Shown here: positions 50,482-62,463 of the stretch, piece after piece | Position numbering within the stretch: the first letter of the stretch is position 1 | How the letters are laid out: each line of letters begins with the position of its first letter | Assembly (NCBI RefSeq): GCF_000002995.4 | Contig: NW_025062479.1 | Coordinates: 7,185,221-7,249,220, forward strand | Reading direction: 5' to 3' | Origin: Brugia malayi | Lineage: Eukaryota; Nematoda; Chromadorea; Rhabditida; Onchocercidae | DNA: 64,000 nt | Notes under the pieces: model-generated | Told to the model about the DNA's origin: nothing | What the model saw: only the letters and a program-made list of their open reading frames with translations | Database searches by the model: none | Made by a program: the position numbers and the translations under genes

Positions 50482-53400
50482 GTATGTATTACTGTGAACA
50501 GACTACAGAATTTACTTAAATTTCGTTTACAATATATATTTGCGATCTTATCACTGTTTCTCCAACAAACATGTCAACAGTGTCAACAACAATGCCATGA
50601 TTTATTTGCACTGTCTGGTCGACAGAATGTAGTTGTTCCTCTGCTCTTGCTAACCGGTAAACATAGTAGTCAATGTTGATCATTGGTAATGTCTTACTGG
50701 ATTTTCATTTTACAAGCATATTCAAATTTGTCCGATCTCTGTCACATATCTTTGATTGAAGAGCCCAGAAGTTGTTTTACTCATAATTTACAGTTGTATG
50801 AGAATCACTTTTATTATCTACGTAATATGCTTACAAAAAAGTACTGAAATCTTTGCTGTAACAAATTATTTGTTGTGTTTTAAATCTTTGTTAGATGTTA
50901 TAAAAAGAATTATTTTATGGATGTTCCTTTATCTACTCATCTTTCCGTACAGTCTTCGTATAACACAAAAAAATTACTTGGATAACATCAATCTTGAAAA
51001 CTTCTGAGTCTGAGAGGAATCAGAAAGATAAATAAATGGGATAAACGTCCTCTTTAGTTTTAGGATATCACAATTCATTTTCATTGAATTCATAATTTCT
51101 TCTATATGTTTGGAATGCAGACCCGCTCTAATACTTCATACAATATTTGGTTTCATCTCCAGCCCTACACTGCCAAAAGTGTAAGATGAGAGGCCAATTT
51201 GAAATATTAGAGGTATTCTGTGAGACATATTTCGCTATCTAAAACAAATACACGCTTTCGTCAAAACTTGAGTGTTTTAAAATACGGGGGAAGAATGCTT
51301 TCCATTCCAAGAATGATTCATAAACAACCAAATAACAGTTTCTCGTGGTCTCCGTGCCAGACACCACCAAAATTGTTGCTTTAAAGCGCATTTCCACAGT
51401 AAATCATCTCTTCTCTATTTGATGTTGCTGTCCGAATATATGTTGTACACATACTTTATGAGGATGTTTGTATGCACAAAATGCTGAGATGAGCGAGGTT
51501 GTGTTGTTTATGTATAGAAAGAAATTAATATCTGGTGAAGAGCGAAACTGATTCAAATCGGATCATAACAATCATTCATCGAAATGCATTTGTGTCAATG
51601 TGCGTGCTTCTAGCTGGCTGTGGGTTTATTGGCAAAAATTTTTAATGGAAACATATTGGTAGCGTAGCGAATTATGGACGTGATTAATACAGATGGAGGT
51701 TGTGCAGGCTTTATTACCAATCCTTCGCAAATCTGTTAGCGCTCGATATATATATATATTTGCACAGCGAGAGCCAAACGAAGTGATTATCGACAACGAT
51801 CATCAAGTGATCAATCCTTCTTCCAAACTCTTCCTTATTTTTTCACATGTGAGCTGCTCCTGTAATTTTCGAAGCGTAGGAGTGAAATGCATTATATATA
51901 TATATAACGATATAAGCACTACTTTCTTCGCCTTGCTTGAGGATGATTGTTTTCTACATCCACCACTTTTAATTACTTTTTTTTTATTTTTCTCTTTTCG
52001 GTCGCACTTCAACAATGATCCCTATATTGTATATCTAAGTTTTTTCTTTTTGCTTTAAAAAGTTCTGCTTTAATTTTATGAGTTATAACTTCACCAGTTG
52101 CACATCATCACCAATTATTCCTAGCATACATTTCAAAACTAGTGACAAGCTAATATCTTGTCGATTGTTAATCAATACATTTTCCATCGTCAGATTACAT
52201 GTTTCTAACCACATTCAGCAGTGATCCAACACAGAGTTCTGTTTTGTCGAGGCATCAAAACATTATTGATTATCGTTATTAAACACTCGTTAAATAAGCT
52301 GGAGTTTAGTCGTTGATTGTCTAAACCAAGGCCAAATTCCCAATAACCTATTCTTTTCTTGTTCTCTCCCGCGACTCCTAAAAAATCTACCCAAAAAAGG
52401 TTAAACCAATTTCATCGTTTATATTCAACTAATACTAGAGATTAAATTGCCAAATAATGCATGTAGCTTCAAGAGAACTCTGTGCGTGATTACCAAGTTT
52501 TCAAAAAAAAGAAGATTAACTGAAAATATTAACATATTTTTTATAAGTTCACTTCCTGGAAATCTGTTTGAAAAGAAAGAGAACATGTCAGATAGTAAAA
52601 TATTACATTTTGTTCTTTAGAAAAACACAATGTTAATTATCTGAAAATGTTTAAAAAATTTTTGAACGCACTTCTCTTGATTCTTTAAATTCACAACTTT
52701 TAAAATTCTTACAAGATATTACGAACAGTTCGAAAGACGATATTACTGCATTTATTTTCAAATTTGTTTCAATTCTTTTTTGGAATTTTAGCAGTGGATT
52801 TTTTTTTTCTGTTTCTAAATTTAAATTCAAAGAAATGAAACTGCATGCGTGATTTGTTGAAATTAGTGTTGCCTTGAGAGTTGAGAGTTATGATTTTTGT
52901 TCAACTTACATAAAATTATTAAATTACAAAATTTCAACTTACAAAATTATTAAAGTAATTCTTGTCTGACCAAAATAAATTTTGGAACATTTAGTGCAGT
53001 TCCAGTGCCTAACTGGACGAACATACATTACTATTGCATTTTTTAATGGATTTAAGAACTGAAGAAATGATGTCTGAAGACAGGTTAGGGCCTTTAGTGT
53101 AATTATGGAACCTGAAGTATACGAATTCAATTTATTTTTCACACTGCATGAACACCAACAAGAAACCAATCTGGTGAATGCGACAAAATTAAACACCGTA
53201 TTTGACTGAATGTTTGTTGTCGGGTATTGTAGCATCCAAATCATCTGTCCTATTAAGAACAACTTCAATTACTCTGTCGCATTCTCCGTGCTATTTCAGT
53301 TTTAATTATAAGAAAACCTAATATCTTTTTTTCTGTGCAAAAGTGTTCAGTATTCTTTCAAAGATTTTTTCATTCTTTCTTTATGTTTTGTTAAGTGATC

Positions 53401-53671
53401 CTATAAACAAATGATTTCAAATTCCCACATGTTAAAATTTCGATTTACTTTATTTTATGTTTTTATTCCATTCTTTAAACGCAAACAAATTTTTAGACGA
53501 GCATTTTGCATTAATATAAAAATCGTTAAAATCGAAAGGTTTTATAACTTTAGTGATAATCTGATTTCAAATTGTTAATAATATTCTCGTCTTGATTGTA
53601 TCAGACTTACGAAAATTTTAGAATATTAATGGTGCATTAAACAGGATAATTGGTCCCCTGCATATTTTAAA
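50482..53671. other. Region between candidate upstream exon and ankyrin gene
   Basis: Contains AT dinucleotide runs (about 51748-51762 and 51892-51904) and scattered open frames. A plus-strand piece ending near 50658 (CHDLFALSGRQNVVVPLLLL) looks protein-like, but its phase does not fit the flanking candidates. No gene called. Confidence 0.4.
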
Positions 53672-56600
53672 ATGCGTCATGCATTTTCATCAACAAGCAA
53701 TTGCTGTAACAGCGCATTCAAAGCCGTCCGCTCTAATCACATGCATTGTCTCACATATATGAATAAAAAAGATCTGGAACAACGCGACATCAGTGGACAA
53801 ACACCGCTTCATGTGGCTGCCAAACTTGGCTTTTTGCAAGCTATCGAGTATGTTTGTTTTTCTTCCCTTTAATTTTCAAAGTAATGAAACAAAAGCACTA
53901 AATATTACTGTTGTCTTGTGATATTTAGTTTACTGCAACACGAAGCACCAGCAACACAAGATGCTGTATCAATCTTCGGAGAGAATCCGGCTCTTGTCGC
54001 TGCAGGTGAAGGGCAGACGCTAAGCGTTGAATTACTGTTCAGTGGAAATTCGAAACATGTCTCTGCTCGGGCACAACAGCGAGATATCAATGGTACTACG
54101 GTGTTAATGGCTGCTGTTGCACGAGGAAACAATGACCTGGCTTTGTGGCTTCTGAAACGATTCGGAAAAAAATTGGCAATGTTACCTAACAACTTCCGTA
54201 TGCTACCGCTGCATGTCGCTGCTGCAAATGGTGTGCAACACTGCCTTTACCTTTACGGATAACGTTTTATTCATTGCTGACCATCAATGATGGTAACCTT
54301 CAAGTAATCATCATATCAGTGGTTCAACTCCCACGCGCATACCAGTTTAGTTTGTCATTTTTAGTGTCATAACTGAGAATATCAAAGCTTAATGAGCTTA
54401 ATAAGATTTTTATTAAAATAGCATTCATTTTTCAATTTAGTATGAAGTATTCCTTTCACACAACTTTAGTTTTACAAATAGCAAACAAAATTTTGATGCA
54501 TCATGGCATTATCGTATCGGATTGTAACGCAGCAGTGTCCTAACTTTCATAGAATCAGCCATTCTATTAATCTTAAAAATGAACGACATGCGCATCAGCA
54601 GTTTTGTAAATGTATTTTTCCTTTTAAGAAATTGTAAACAAATTTTTGAAAAATTGTAGGTAATATTGAATTTATTCGTAATGCAATCAAATACGATCGA
54701 CGTATGGTTAATTTCAGAGATCAGTTCGGTAATCTTTGTTTTCTTGAATCTGTTTTCTAGAAAATTAAATTAGTATATATATATATATATGCTTTTTTTT
54801 TTCGGTAGGTGTAACTGATTAAGGTGAGATAAACATAAATTGGAATTTCTTGTCATGCACAATTTATTACTACTATGTAAAAAGAGATGGATATTATTGT
54901 GTGATGATCAGTGACAGAAATAATAATGTAATGCTGCAGGTTGTACACCAGTATTCTATGCAATTCAAGGAGGATGTTTTAATTGTGTTAGACTTTTGAT
55001 TGAAAAAGGTGGTGCAGATATTTGTATAGTATCAGATAAAGGACAGTCACTGCTGCATGTTGCATGCCTTGCTGGCCATGCGCATATTGTTCGATGGATA
55101 GTAAATCGTTCTGCAGCTAATGTTATTTTATGGACAACTAAAGATAACGCTAATGCCATACATTGCGCTTCATGTAAGCCTAAAATAATTAAGTTAAATC
55201 TTCCAAAAACTTCAGAAACTTTTCAGTTAAATCTCCCAAAGACTTTTCAGAAATGAAGCTTATTTAAAATAATATAAGGCGAAGAATATTTATAGAAATT
55301 TCTTTATGTAACTGAGGAACAAAATCTTATGTGTTAACAGCCTCAAATACTTTTCCTTTGAATTGTAAATTCGACGACAGTAATTCAAGTGGAGAAGTGG
55401 AAAGAGTTCTTTTTGTGTAATAAAACTTTCCCAGATAGTTTGAAGACTGAAAATGTAGCAGAACTTTGACCAGTCATGTTGTTTTTGGAAATCTATTTTC
55501 GAAACTTGCACAGCAGTTTTCTTTCCCTTTAGATAGTGGGAGCGTTGCTGCACTTTATATTTTACTTCATACTGTATCTTATAAACGACGACGGCAGATA
55601 CTTGCGTTGCGAGATTCCCGTGGTAACACTCCGCTTCATCTTACAGCTATCAATAATCACACTGATGCTGCACAGTATTTGGTTAGTTTTAAAACCATTA
55701 TGTAAATGTATCTTGTAATTTACGAAATGTGTCTTTTAACATAATCAAGGAGTTCAATTGTGATTTTGATGTAAGACATCTTAGATAAAGCAATAAATAT
55801 TTAAATATCTAAGCAATAAATATTGGAACTGCTAAGGTATAGTAGTTGTGATTATTTAGCTAAGAAACAGACTCCTTTTGGTAAGCATAATTATAAGACT
55901 TTGCTGACCATCATGAGCGATAGCACTGCTGTGAAAGCAGTGGGAATAATCGAACAGTTATATGTTAGAGTCCCATCGGCTTCATTAATTTCACTCTGTT
56001 TGTCAGTGGTTGATAACTTTAGGATGATTTTTTTTTTTTTTTTCAGTTGGAAAATGGTGCCGAACCCCGACTGCTCAATAATGGAGGACAAACAGCTGAA
56101 ACAATTGCATACATACAGAAAAATTATCAACTCGCAAAACTTTTGTCGTACTGGAAAGGTATTTGGCCTTGGTTTATGTGGAAAGCTTTTAAAAGTACAA
56201 ATTATTGAATATGTGTTGGAAAGCCCGTATAAATTCACTGTCTAATGGACACAATAAAATCACCTAATAAAAACAATAAAAATCAATTGGTTTAAGAACG
56301 AAAACATAAAAGAAAGGAATGGTTCACACCGTTAGCCACAAATGATATATCGCATGTAAACAACGTCTATTCGTCTGATTACTGGAGTACCTCAAAAACC
56401 TCAAACTACACTATGCCGAATAGTTCAAGTCACATTGTGCCAATCAATATTGCCGAATCATCGTCATTACAACAAAATATCGCCTCGAAATATTCATCGA
56501 AAGATAACTTCACTATCACGGATCCAATGTAAGTCCAAGCTTGTTCTGCTTTAATTTCAAACATACGTATTATAAGAATATCTGCATGTGTAATTTGGCT

Positions 56601-57141
56601 TTTTGTGTGATTAAACTGCATTTATTATAAACACAGTGAAGCGATAATGGGTGAACTGCGTCCAATAACGTACGTTGCATCGGATGAAGGTGGTCGAATT
56701 TTTGAGGATCTTTCAATTCAGACCGATCGTGACTCCTTGCGAATTGCAACAAAGGTTACACTGTGTTTCTTTTATGAATGATATGGAATATAATTTCTTA
56801 AAAGCTTAAGCACTTAGATTACCAATTGAAAAATGGCTTATTGTGATAACTTGTAAACAGCGGTGGTTGCATTGACATGCTTCCATGCAGCCAAGTTTTG
56901 AAATAAACGCCACATATTTTACACATTAAGAGATACTCGCGATAAGACTTTTCCTCAATTAACAAATGAGGAAAAATAAGCGAAAGAGACCCTTTCGAGA
57001 TCCTCACTGAACACTGTTTATCACTTATCAGTTAAAATGTAAGCAGGAGCCTTAGAGCAGGTTCTGGATGAGGACGAGTGGCGAGAAAGCCTGGCAGCAG
57101 TCGCACAAATTGACAGAGTCCTGCAAGAAATTGATGCTTAA
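53672..57141 (+). CDS. Ankyrin-repeat protein, espin/forked-like
   Basis: Nine exons: 53672-53847, 53929-54230, 54660-54728, 54940-55173, 55533-55681, 56047-56158, 56297-56528, 56637-56754, 57058-57141; 1,476 nt, 491 aa. About nine ankyrin repeats fill residues 35-365, with the TPLHVAA-type signature visible in GQTPLHVAAKLG, LPLHVAAANG, GCTPVFYAIQGG, QSLLHVACLAGH and GNTPLHLTAINNH. The run LPLHVAAANG through ADICIVSDKGQSLLHVACL to GHAHIVRWIV and AIHCAS follows the repeat order and wording of espin and Drosophila forked, which are actin-bundle proteins; that assignment is inference. After the repeats come a basic patch (ERKHKRKEW), a Ser/Asn-rich linker and a short acidic helix (VLDEDEWRESLAAVAQIDRV). 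The last acceptor (57057) was chosen by phase. A TAAACAG acceptor 27 nt before the ATG may be trans-splicing or an upstream intron. Confidence 0.8.
54771..54790. repeat. AT dinucleotide run
   Basis: Uninterrupted TA repeats in the ankyrin-gene intron between exons ending 54728 and starting 54940, followed by a T tract. Confidence 0.8.
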
Positions 57142-57931
57142 ACCGATTGGCAACATTAAGTCCAAAGTCTCCATTTCTTCGATGTTTCAACAGATCTTGA
57201 AAACTGAATGTATCCCACAAAATACATGCATCCCATACTCCCCTTGGCTCATATCTTCATTCTTCCCCGTCCATTACTTAGCAACTTTCTAAAACATCGA
57301 GGAATCAGATAAGAAACACTGGTTCTAACTCCCCGATGATACTGATACTTGTTTTATTATCTTTCGATGTATACATATCTCAGGGATTCAATCCAATTCA
57401 AAAGCTTTTGTTAATATATGTTCAATTTCTGACACCGAGATGAATATGGTTTTTGGTTGTTCACTTTATAAAAGATAAATTTTTGGGTTCCTAAAAAAGT
57501 TTTGCAGATTAATCCCCTAAACCTCCACTTCCCCCACTAGTCTTCAAATGTATTTGCTCAATTTGTTTTTTTGAGCCGTATATTGCCTGTTAGTTAATTT
57601 ATCAATACCGTACTGTTACTCTGTTCCATTCCTCATTAAGTAATCTTCACCATATTATAATGATCGTTAAAATTTCAGTAAATTGTACTTAACTGACACA
57701 ACAATATGGGAATTATTACAGTAAAATAGATCATATCCTTTGCAGTGCTGCCAATGTATATGATGCTGAAACATCTGTTCCCAAAACACCTTTAACAACA
57801 TATTAAAAAATAAAGATAAAAGTTTTAGTACATTCACAAATAGTTATTGCAAATACATTTACAACTTTCTGTAAGAAAAAAAAAAAAATTATGAGCTACA
57901 TGCAACAAGTATTTGAGTGTTCATATAAATC
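57142..57931. other. Convergent 3' intergenic region
   Basis: About 0.8 kb between the stop codons of the plus-strand ankyrin gene and minus-strand NOL10. It must hold both 3' UTRs. No coding sequence seen. Confidence 0.6.
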
Positions 57932-60900
57932 TCAAACCACCTTTTTCAGGGGTCTTTTCTGCCGACAATTTCCCCACACAGAAGGTTTTTTCAACACTTT
58001 GGTTATTTCCCTTGCACCTCGTCTAACTTCTTTCCTTTCTGTTAAATGTTGCTTTTCTCTTTTTACCAAAGATTCCTTTTTTGCAGCCAACCGACATGTT
58101 TTCATTTTAAATGTCACTTGCAGTCCACCAAATGGTACGCATTGTTCACTTCCGCCAACATCTCCGCCAATATCTAATAAATCTCTGCGTTTCATATCCA
58201 TCGTCCCAGCTTCCACCTTAAAAAGATCTATTTAGTTCACAGTTCTATTTTTTAGTGCTATATCATCTATTTCATTCGTCTCTCTGAGTAAAGAAAAAAT
58301 CTGAATGCTTCGATGCTTTGCCAAATTACAAAAATAAAAGACAAGAGTGAACTTGAGCAAAAAAATGAAACAGCATTTTTTCTCCATTCTTACCTTCTGT
58401 TTTAAGCATTGTACAATGTCTTCATCGATATCTGATTCAATTAAGTCGAAACCTTTTGGCTTCACAGTTTTTGGTTTCTTTAGCATTGCTGATTGCATTT
58501 CATCATCATCACTATTTTCATTATCATTGATCATCTAAAAGAGAAATTGTGAAGATCGGTCAATTTACTTTAACCTGTAAGCACTGGAGAGACGCTGATT
58601 CAGACAATCTATTTATTACAGATTTTCAATTAAATGAACTTACAGATAATTCTTCTGCTGCACCTCTTTCATATCTCTCATCATCAATTTCAATAAGACT
58701 TTCGTCATTACTCCTGCTGCTATCGCTGCTTGTACTTTCATCGATGTCCAGATCTTCTGTACTCTACATTTCTGATTAAATAAATATTAATTTCTAGAGT
58801 AATAATTACTCTAGTTACCTTGTTATATATATATTACCACCTTCTTTTCTCGACAATTTTTGTCGTTCTCCGTCCAAAGAACATGACTATCAAATTATAA
58901 CAAAATTGTCCTACAAGAGTAATGGATGTGAGATCAACTCTCGTTTATCCAATTATATGAAATAAAGCATACCTCAAACTTCAAACTTGGTTGGATTAAA
59001 TTAAATCTATAATTTGTTTTAAAAGCAAGGAAAAATACCTTGTTGCTGTTGCTGTTTGTATTACCACCTTCTTTTTTTGACAGTTTTTGTTGTTCTCCCC
59101 CCAGTTTTTTCATAGCTGTGAGAAGCAGTTGAAACTGTTCGCTGTTTTCATCAACTTGAAAATCAGGATTTGTGAACAGAGAGCCAAAGCGTTTGTCTGA
59201 CAATATGGAAGCCGCATCCTTGTTCTAAAGGAGATATCGATATCGTAGCAACACGTACATCACTAGCTGATATTTCAAAAACTGGAAATGGGCTTATTCA
59301 TTCCCTCCCCATATTTAATAAAGAAAACCTTTTTATTTTTCCTTCCATCTGCGTTTTTCATTCCCTCCGTCAAAGCTAACAACTTTGAAGCCAGTTCTTT
59401 ATTTATGCCTGGTAATTTCGGCTTTCCTGGTTTACTGTTTGCAGTTGACAAGGAACGTTCTTCATCAATTTTCTCCATTATCTGTAAACATAAGAAAAAT
59501 TAAAAAATGAAAATACAAACTCATATTTTGCAGAATTACACTACATTAAAATATCTGTCTGCGCCTTGTTAAGAACAACAAAGAATAGTGAAGGGAATTC
59601 GAAAGCATATATTCTCTATGACGAGATGAAATTATATGTACATTACCTTTCTCTGCTTATAATTTTCATATGCTAATGGTTGAATAAATGTCTTCGCTTT
59701 ATTGTATAATCGGGTATCAATAAAATATCCATGCATATATGCACGCAGAAGGCTAGTTCCAATGAGGTGTAATAAACCGACTTCTTCAAGTTGCTCTTTC
59801 GTAACAAACTTATAATCATCATACACTAAAAAAAGTTCACCAATAATAACTAATAAAAATTGATGAAAATGATGCTGTACAGAAAGTTTCAAAACAAAAT
59901 ACTCTGCAGATCTGCCACAAAAGCAAGTAAAAGAAAAAAAAAAGAATTTCAATGTCAGAAATCACAAAAAAAAAAAAAAAACATGAGGAGAGGTTACATG
60001 GAATGACAATTGTATATATACCTGTAGGCTGTTCCGTTTCTTCTAATTCTTCCGTGACTGTCTCAAGATATGAACACCATTTAGGAGCAGTACCAATAGC
60101 CGGAACAAAATATTGCAACATTTTAGGAGCTTCATTAGCAAAAAATAAAAGTCCTGAAAATTGTATGCATAAGAATTTTTTTGGTAAAACTATAGTGCAA
60201 TAAAATCAGAGGAAGCTGCTATGGAGATTGGCAGAAACGGTGTATATCTGTTAAAATTATTAGTTTACATCTATGTAAATAATTCACCAGAGTCAGGATA
60301 TCGACAGAAGTCGCTTAGATTAGACCCGGGTTCGATTGCTGCAAACGGTTTGCCACCTGTTCCTTCCCATATTTTCAGTAAGCGCATATCCATACTTAAC
60401 ACAAGATTGTGCTCCGGCACAAAATCAATTTTGTTTACTGGCAAACTAGTTTGATGATCCTTGATGAGCAGAGGTTTGTTAGACCGGATATCAAATAGTA
60501 AAACCTGCAAAGACGGTCCAAGGAAATAGAAACTAATTGATTATAACAGGAGGAAAGTAAATTCAAAAACTTGCATGGCCAGTACTCGTTCCGACTCCAA
60601 GATGAAGCGCATTTTTGAAGCACACCGAAGTCACTGTCGGCAGTTTGCTGAAAACATTTGATATTGCGTAGAAGTGGAAAGCAAACGAAAAGCATGAACT
60701 ATTCATCATAATAAACAATTAGTTAGTGCAGCTGAAAGTGCAAGTTGTTGATGAAAATCGGAAAACTTGAAATTACCTGTTATTTGTTTGAAAACGTAAA
60801 GCACAGTCAAGAATGGCACATCGATCTGCATCTCTGTGGTCCCAAGCTTCAATTCGACCATCATTTGTCCCACAAATAAACAAATGATGATCTCTGTTGA

Positions 60901-62463
60901 ACTCACAGCATGTCAGTGACGAAGAAGAAGTCATTAGAGGTGCCAAAAACTTTCCCTCTTCCAAATTTAGACGGAAAATTTCGCTGCTGCAATTATCATA
61001 GCTTTCATGAAATTCAATATTATTAGTTTTTTATCTATAAACACCTCATTTCTATAAGAGTTTGTTTAGTTAATCATCGTAGATCCAACATTCTAAAAAA
61101 GCAAACGTGATTATAACCTACTGTTTAAAGAATCAGTAAAAACAAAAGGACATCAATAACTTTACTGGGAGGGAATGTAAGGGAAAAGTGTTTTTGATAT
61201 ATTGGCTTTCTTTCAAATCATGCGTAGAGAAGGCCTACATCGAACATTGATCCCTTAATTGGAGAAAACTAATGTAGTGAAGGAAAAGTGTAAATAAAAT
61301 AATTTTTTTTGAAATTCAGTTAATAAATATCATATTTAACTGAGAAATAATGTTACGGAATATAAAAAATGTTGTAGCCTATGGAGTAACTTTTACTAAA
61401 TCCCATAAAAGACATTAGAAAAAAAAATACTATTAAAAAAAATATTGACGGAAATATGTTTAACTTACCCATTCCCCACAATGTAGAGGTCACTTACTTC
61501 ATGACAAAAAGCCATATCATGACCAAATTTCGGTATCCTCATCCTAAAATATCTTCCATAAGCCACATGTACCTCGACATATCGCTCTTCCTCCAACAGT
61601 ACGAACTAAAAGAAAAGAACTGTTTTAACCCACCTACAATATCTGGTAATCATAGTTACTTTACGAAGCCTTTTCAATGAAACAAACTTCCACAAAAATG
61701 TTTTAACATTAAAAAAGTTAACATGATACCCATAGTACTGCCAAATTAAAATGTTAAAAAGGAACAAATAGCCGCACATCCAGCATATCATTATTACGAG
61801 ATAATCCTGCTTTTTATTCCGCCATTTTATGGTCAACAAAATATCAAAAAATGTAGTCTACTTTGGAATAATCTTCACTAAGAACAGCCATTTTCACAAC
61901 ATCCGCGTCGAGACCGCGCGAAAACTTCAGCGACAGATCACTTACATCAAAACACTTAAGAAGAGGTCTGTAGGTACCTAAAAATATAAACGGCATGTTG
62001 ACTAACAAGAAAAATATTGTTCTCAGTAGTTTAAGTTTCGTGTGCAACTGAAAAGTGGTAGTTGAACTCAACATTCCGCTATTCCTAAATAATAAGGTCA
62101 CTTACACCATCAATATGTAAGAAGTAAATTGAAAGAACAATATTATAAAGATTGAATCGTCATACCCGTAGCAAATATATAGCGTCCATCAGGAGATACC
62201 GTGACAGTATTGCTGATGTCGGGCATGTCAAAATCTTGTATCAGTTGTATCCTTCTCCTCAAATCTGCAAAAAATTAGATGGCCAAACTTTGGTGGCCAC
62301 TTTATATATGTGAAAACGCAAAAAGTTTACAAAGTTTTCCGGCATTCAAACCTATATCTTTTTGTTCCAGTTTTCGCCTTTTTCGATCTGTAATCCACTC
62401 TGGGACTGACTTGCCTGCGCTTAAATTGTAGATCTTGATATCATTAGTAGAAAGAATTTGCAT
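57932..62463 (-). CDS. NOL10: Nucleolar protein 10 (WD40, ribosome biogenesis; yeast Enp2 homologue)
   Basis: Fourteen exons: 62352-62463, 62166-62264, 61862-61977, 61469-61605, 60777-60986, 60575-60647, 60288-60504, 60022-60153, 59647-59825, 59329-59481, 59039-59224, 58644-58763, 58394-58534, 57932-58216; 2,160 nt, 719 aa (human is about 690). The N-terminus MQILSTNDIKIYNLSAGK is diagnostic. WD40 blades follow (KCFDVSDLSLKF, RIPKFGHDM, GSEIFRLNLEEGKF, GTNDGRIEAWDHRD, HVLLFDIRSNKPLLIKDHQT), then VYDDYKFVTKEQLEE, LRAYMHGYF, the NUC153 motif RFGSLFTNPDFQVDENS (about 488-504), an acidic Ser/Asp tract and a Lys/Arg-rich C-terminus. The family acts in the nucleolus in 18S rRNA processing with the small-subunit processome. 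The intron between 60574 and 60505 is GC-AG at a junction where the family alignment has no gap. A TTTCTAG acceptor lies 13 nt before the ATG, consistent with trans-splicing. Confidence 0.96.
58819..58886 (-). repeat. Partial duplicate of a NOL10 exon (pseudo-exon)
   Basis: In the NOL10 intron between exons 59039-59224 and 58644-58763. A 39-nt core (58833-58871) matches the upstream exon's 3' end (59060-59098) at 35 of 39 positions, encoding GERQKLSRKEGGN against GEQQKLSKKEGGN. It retains an acceptor (TTGATAG) and donor (AAG|GTAACT), but the 68-nt unit would shift frame and reach a stop at the next junction, so it is probably not used in the main mRNA. Confidence 0.8.

Noticed and set aside
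51693..52058. Plus-strand 121-codon frame
   Set aside because: Driven by AT dinucleotide runs and T-rich DNA; no splice support or motif.
54310..54335. tRNA-like B-box (GGTTCAACTCC)
   Set aside because: No matching A-box, acceptor stem or full cloverleaf in the flanks; the T-stem does not pair over five bases.
55823..56245. Plus-strand 140-codon frame
   Set aside because: It overlaps the ankyrin exon 56047-56158 in another frame; the ankyrin reading has the family motif and correct phases.
58232..58310. Possible extra small exon of NOL10 reading TNEIDDIALKNRT
   Set aside because: Using it would leave a 24-nt intron before the last exon; direct splicing 58394 to 58216 keeps phase and matches the family.
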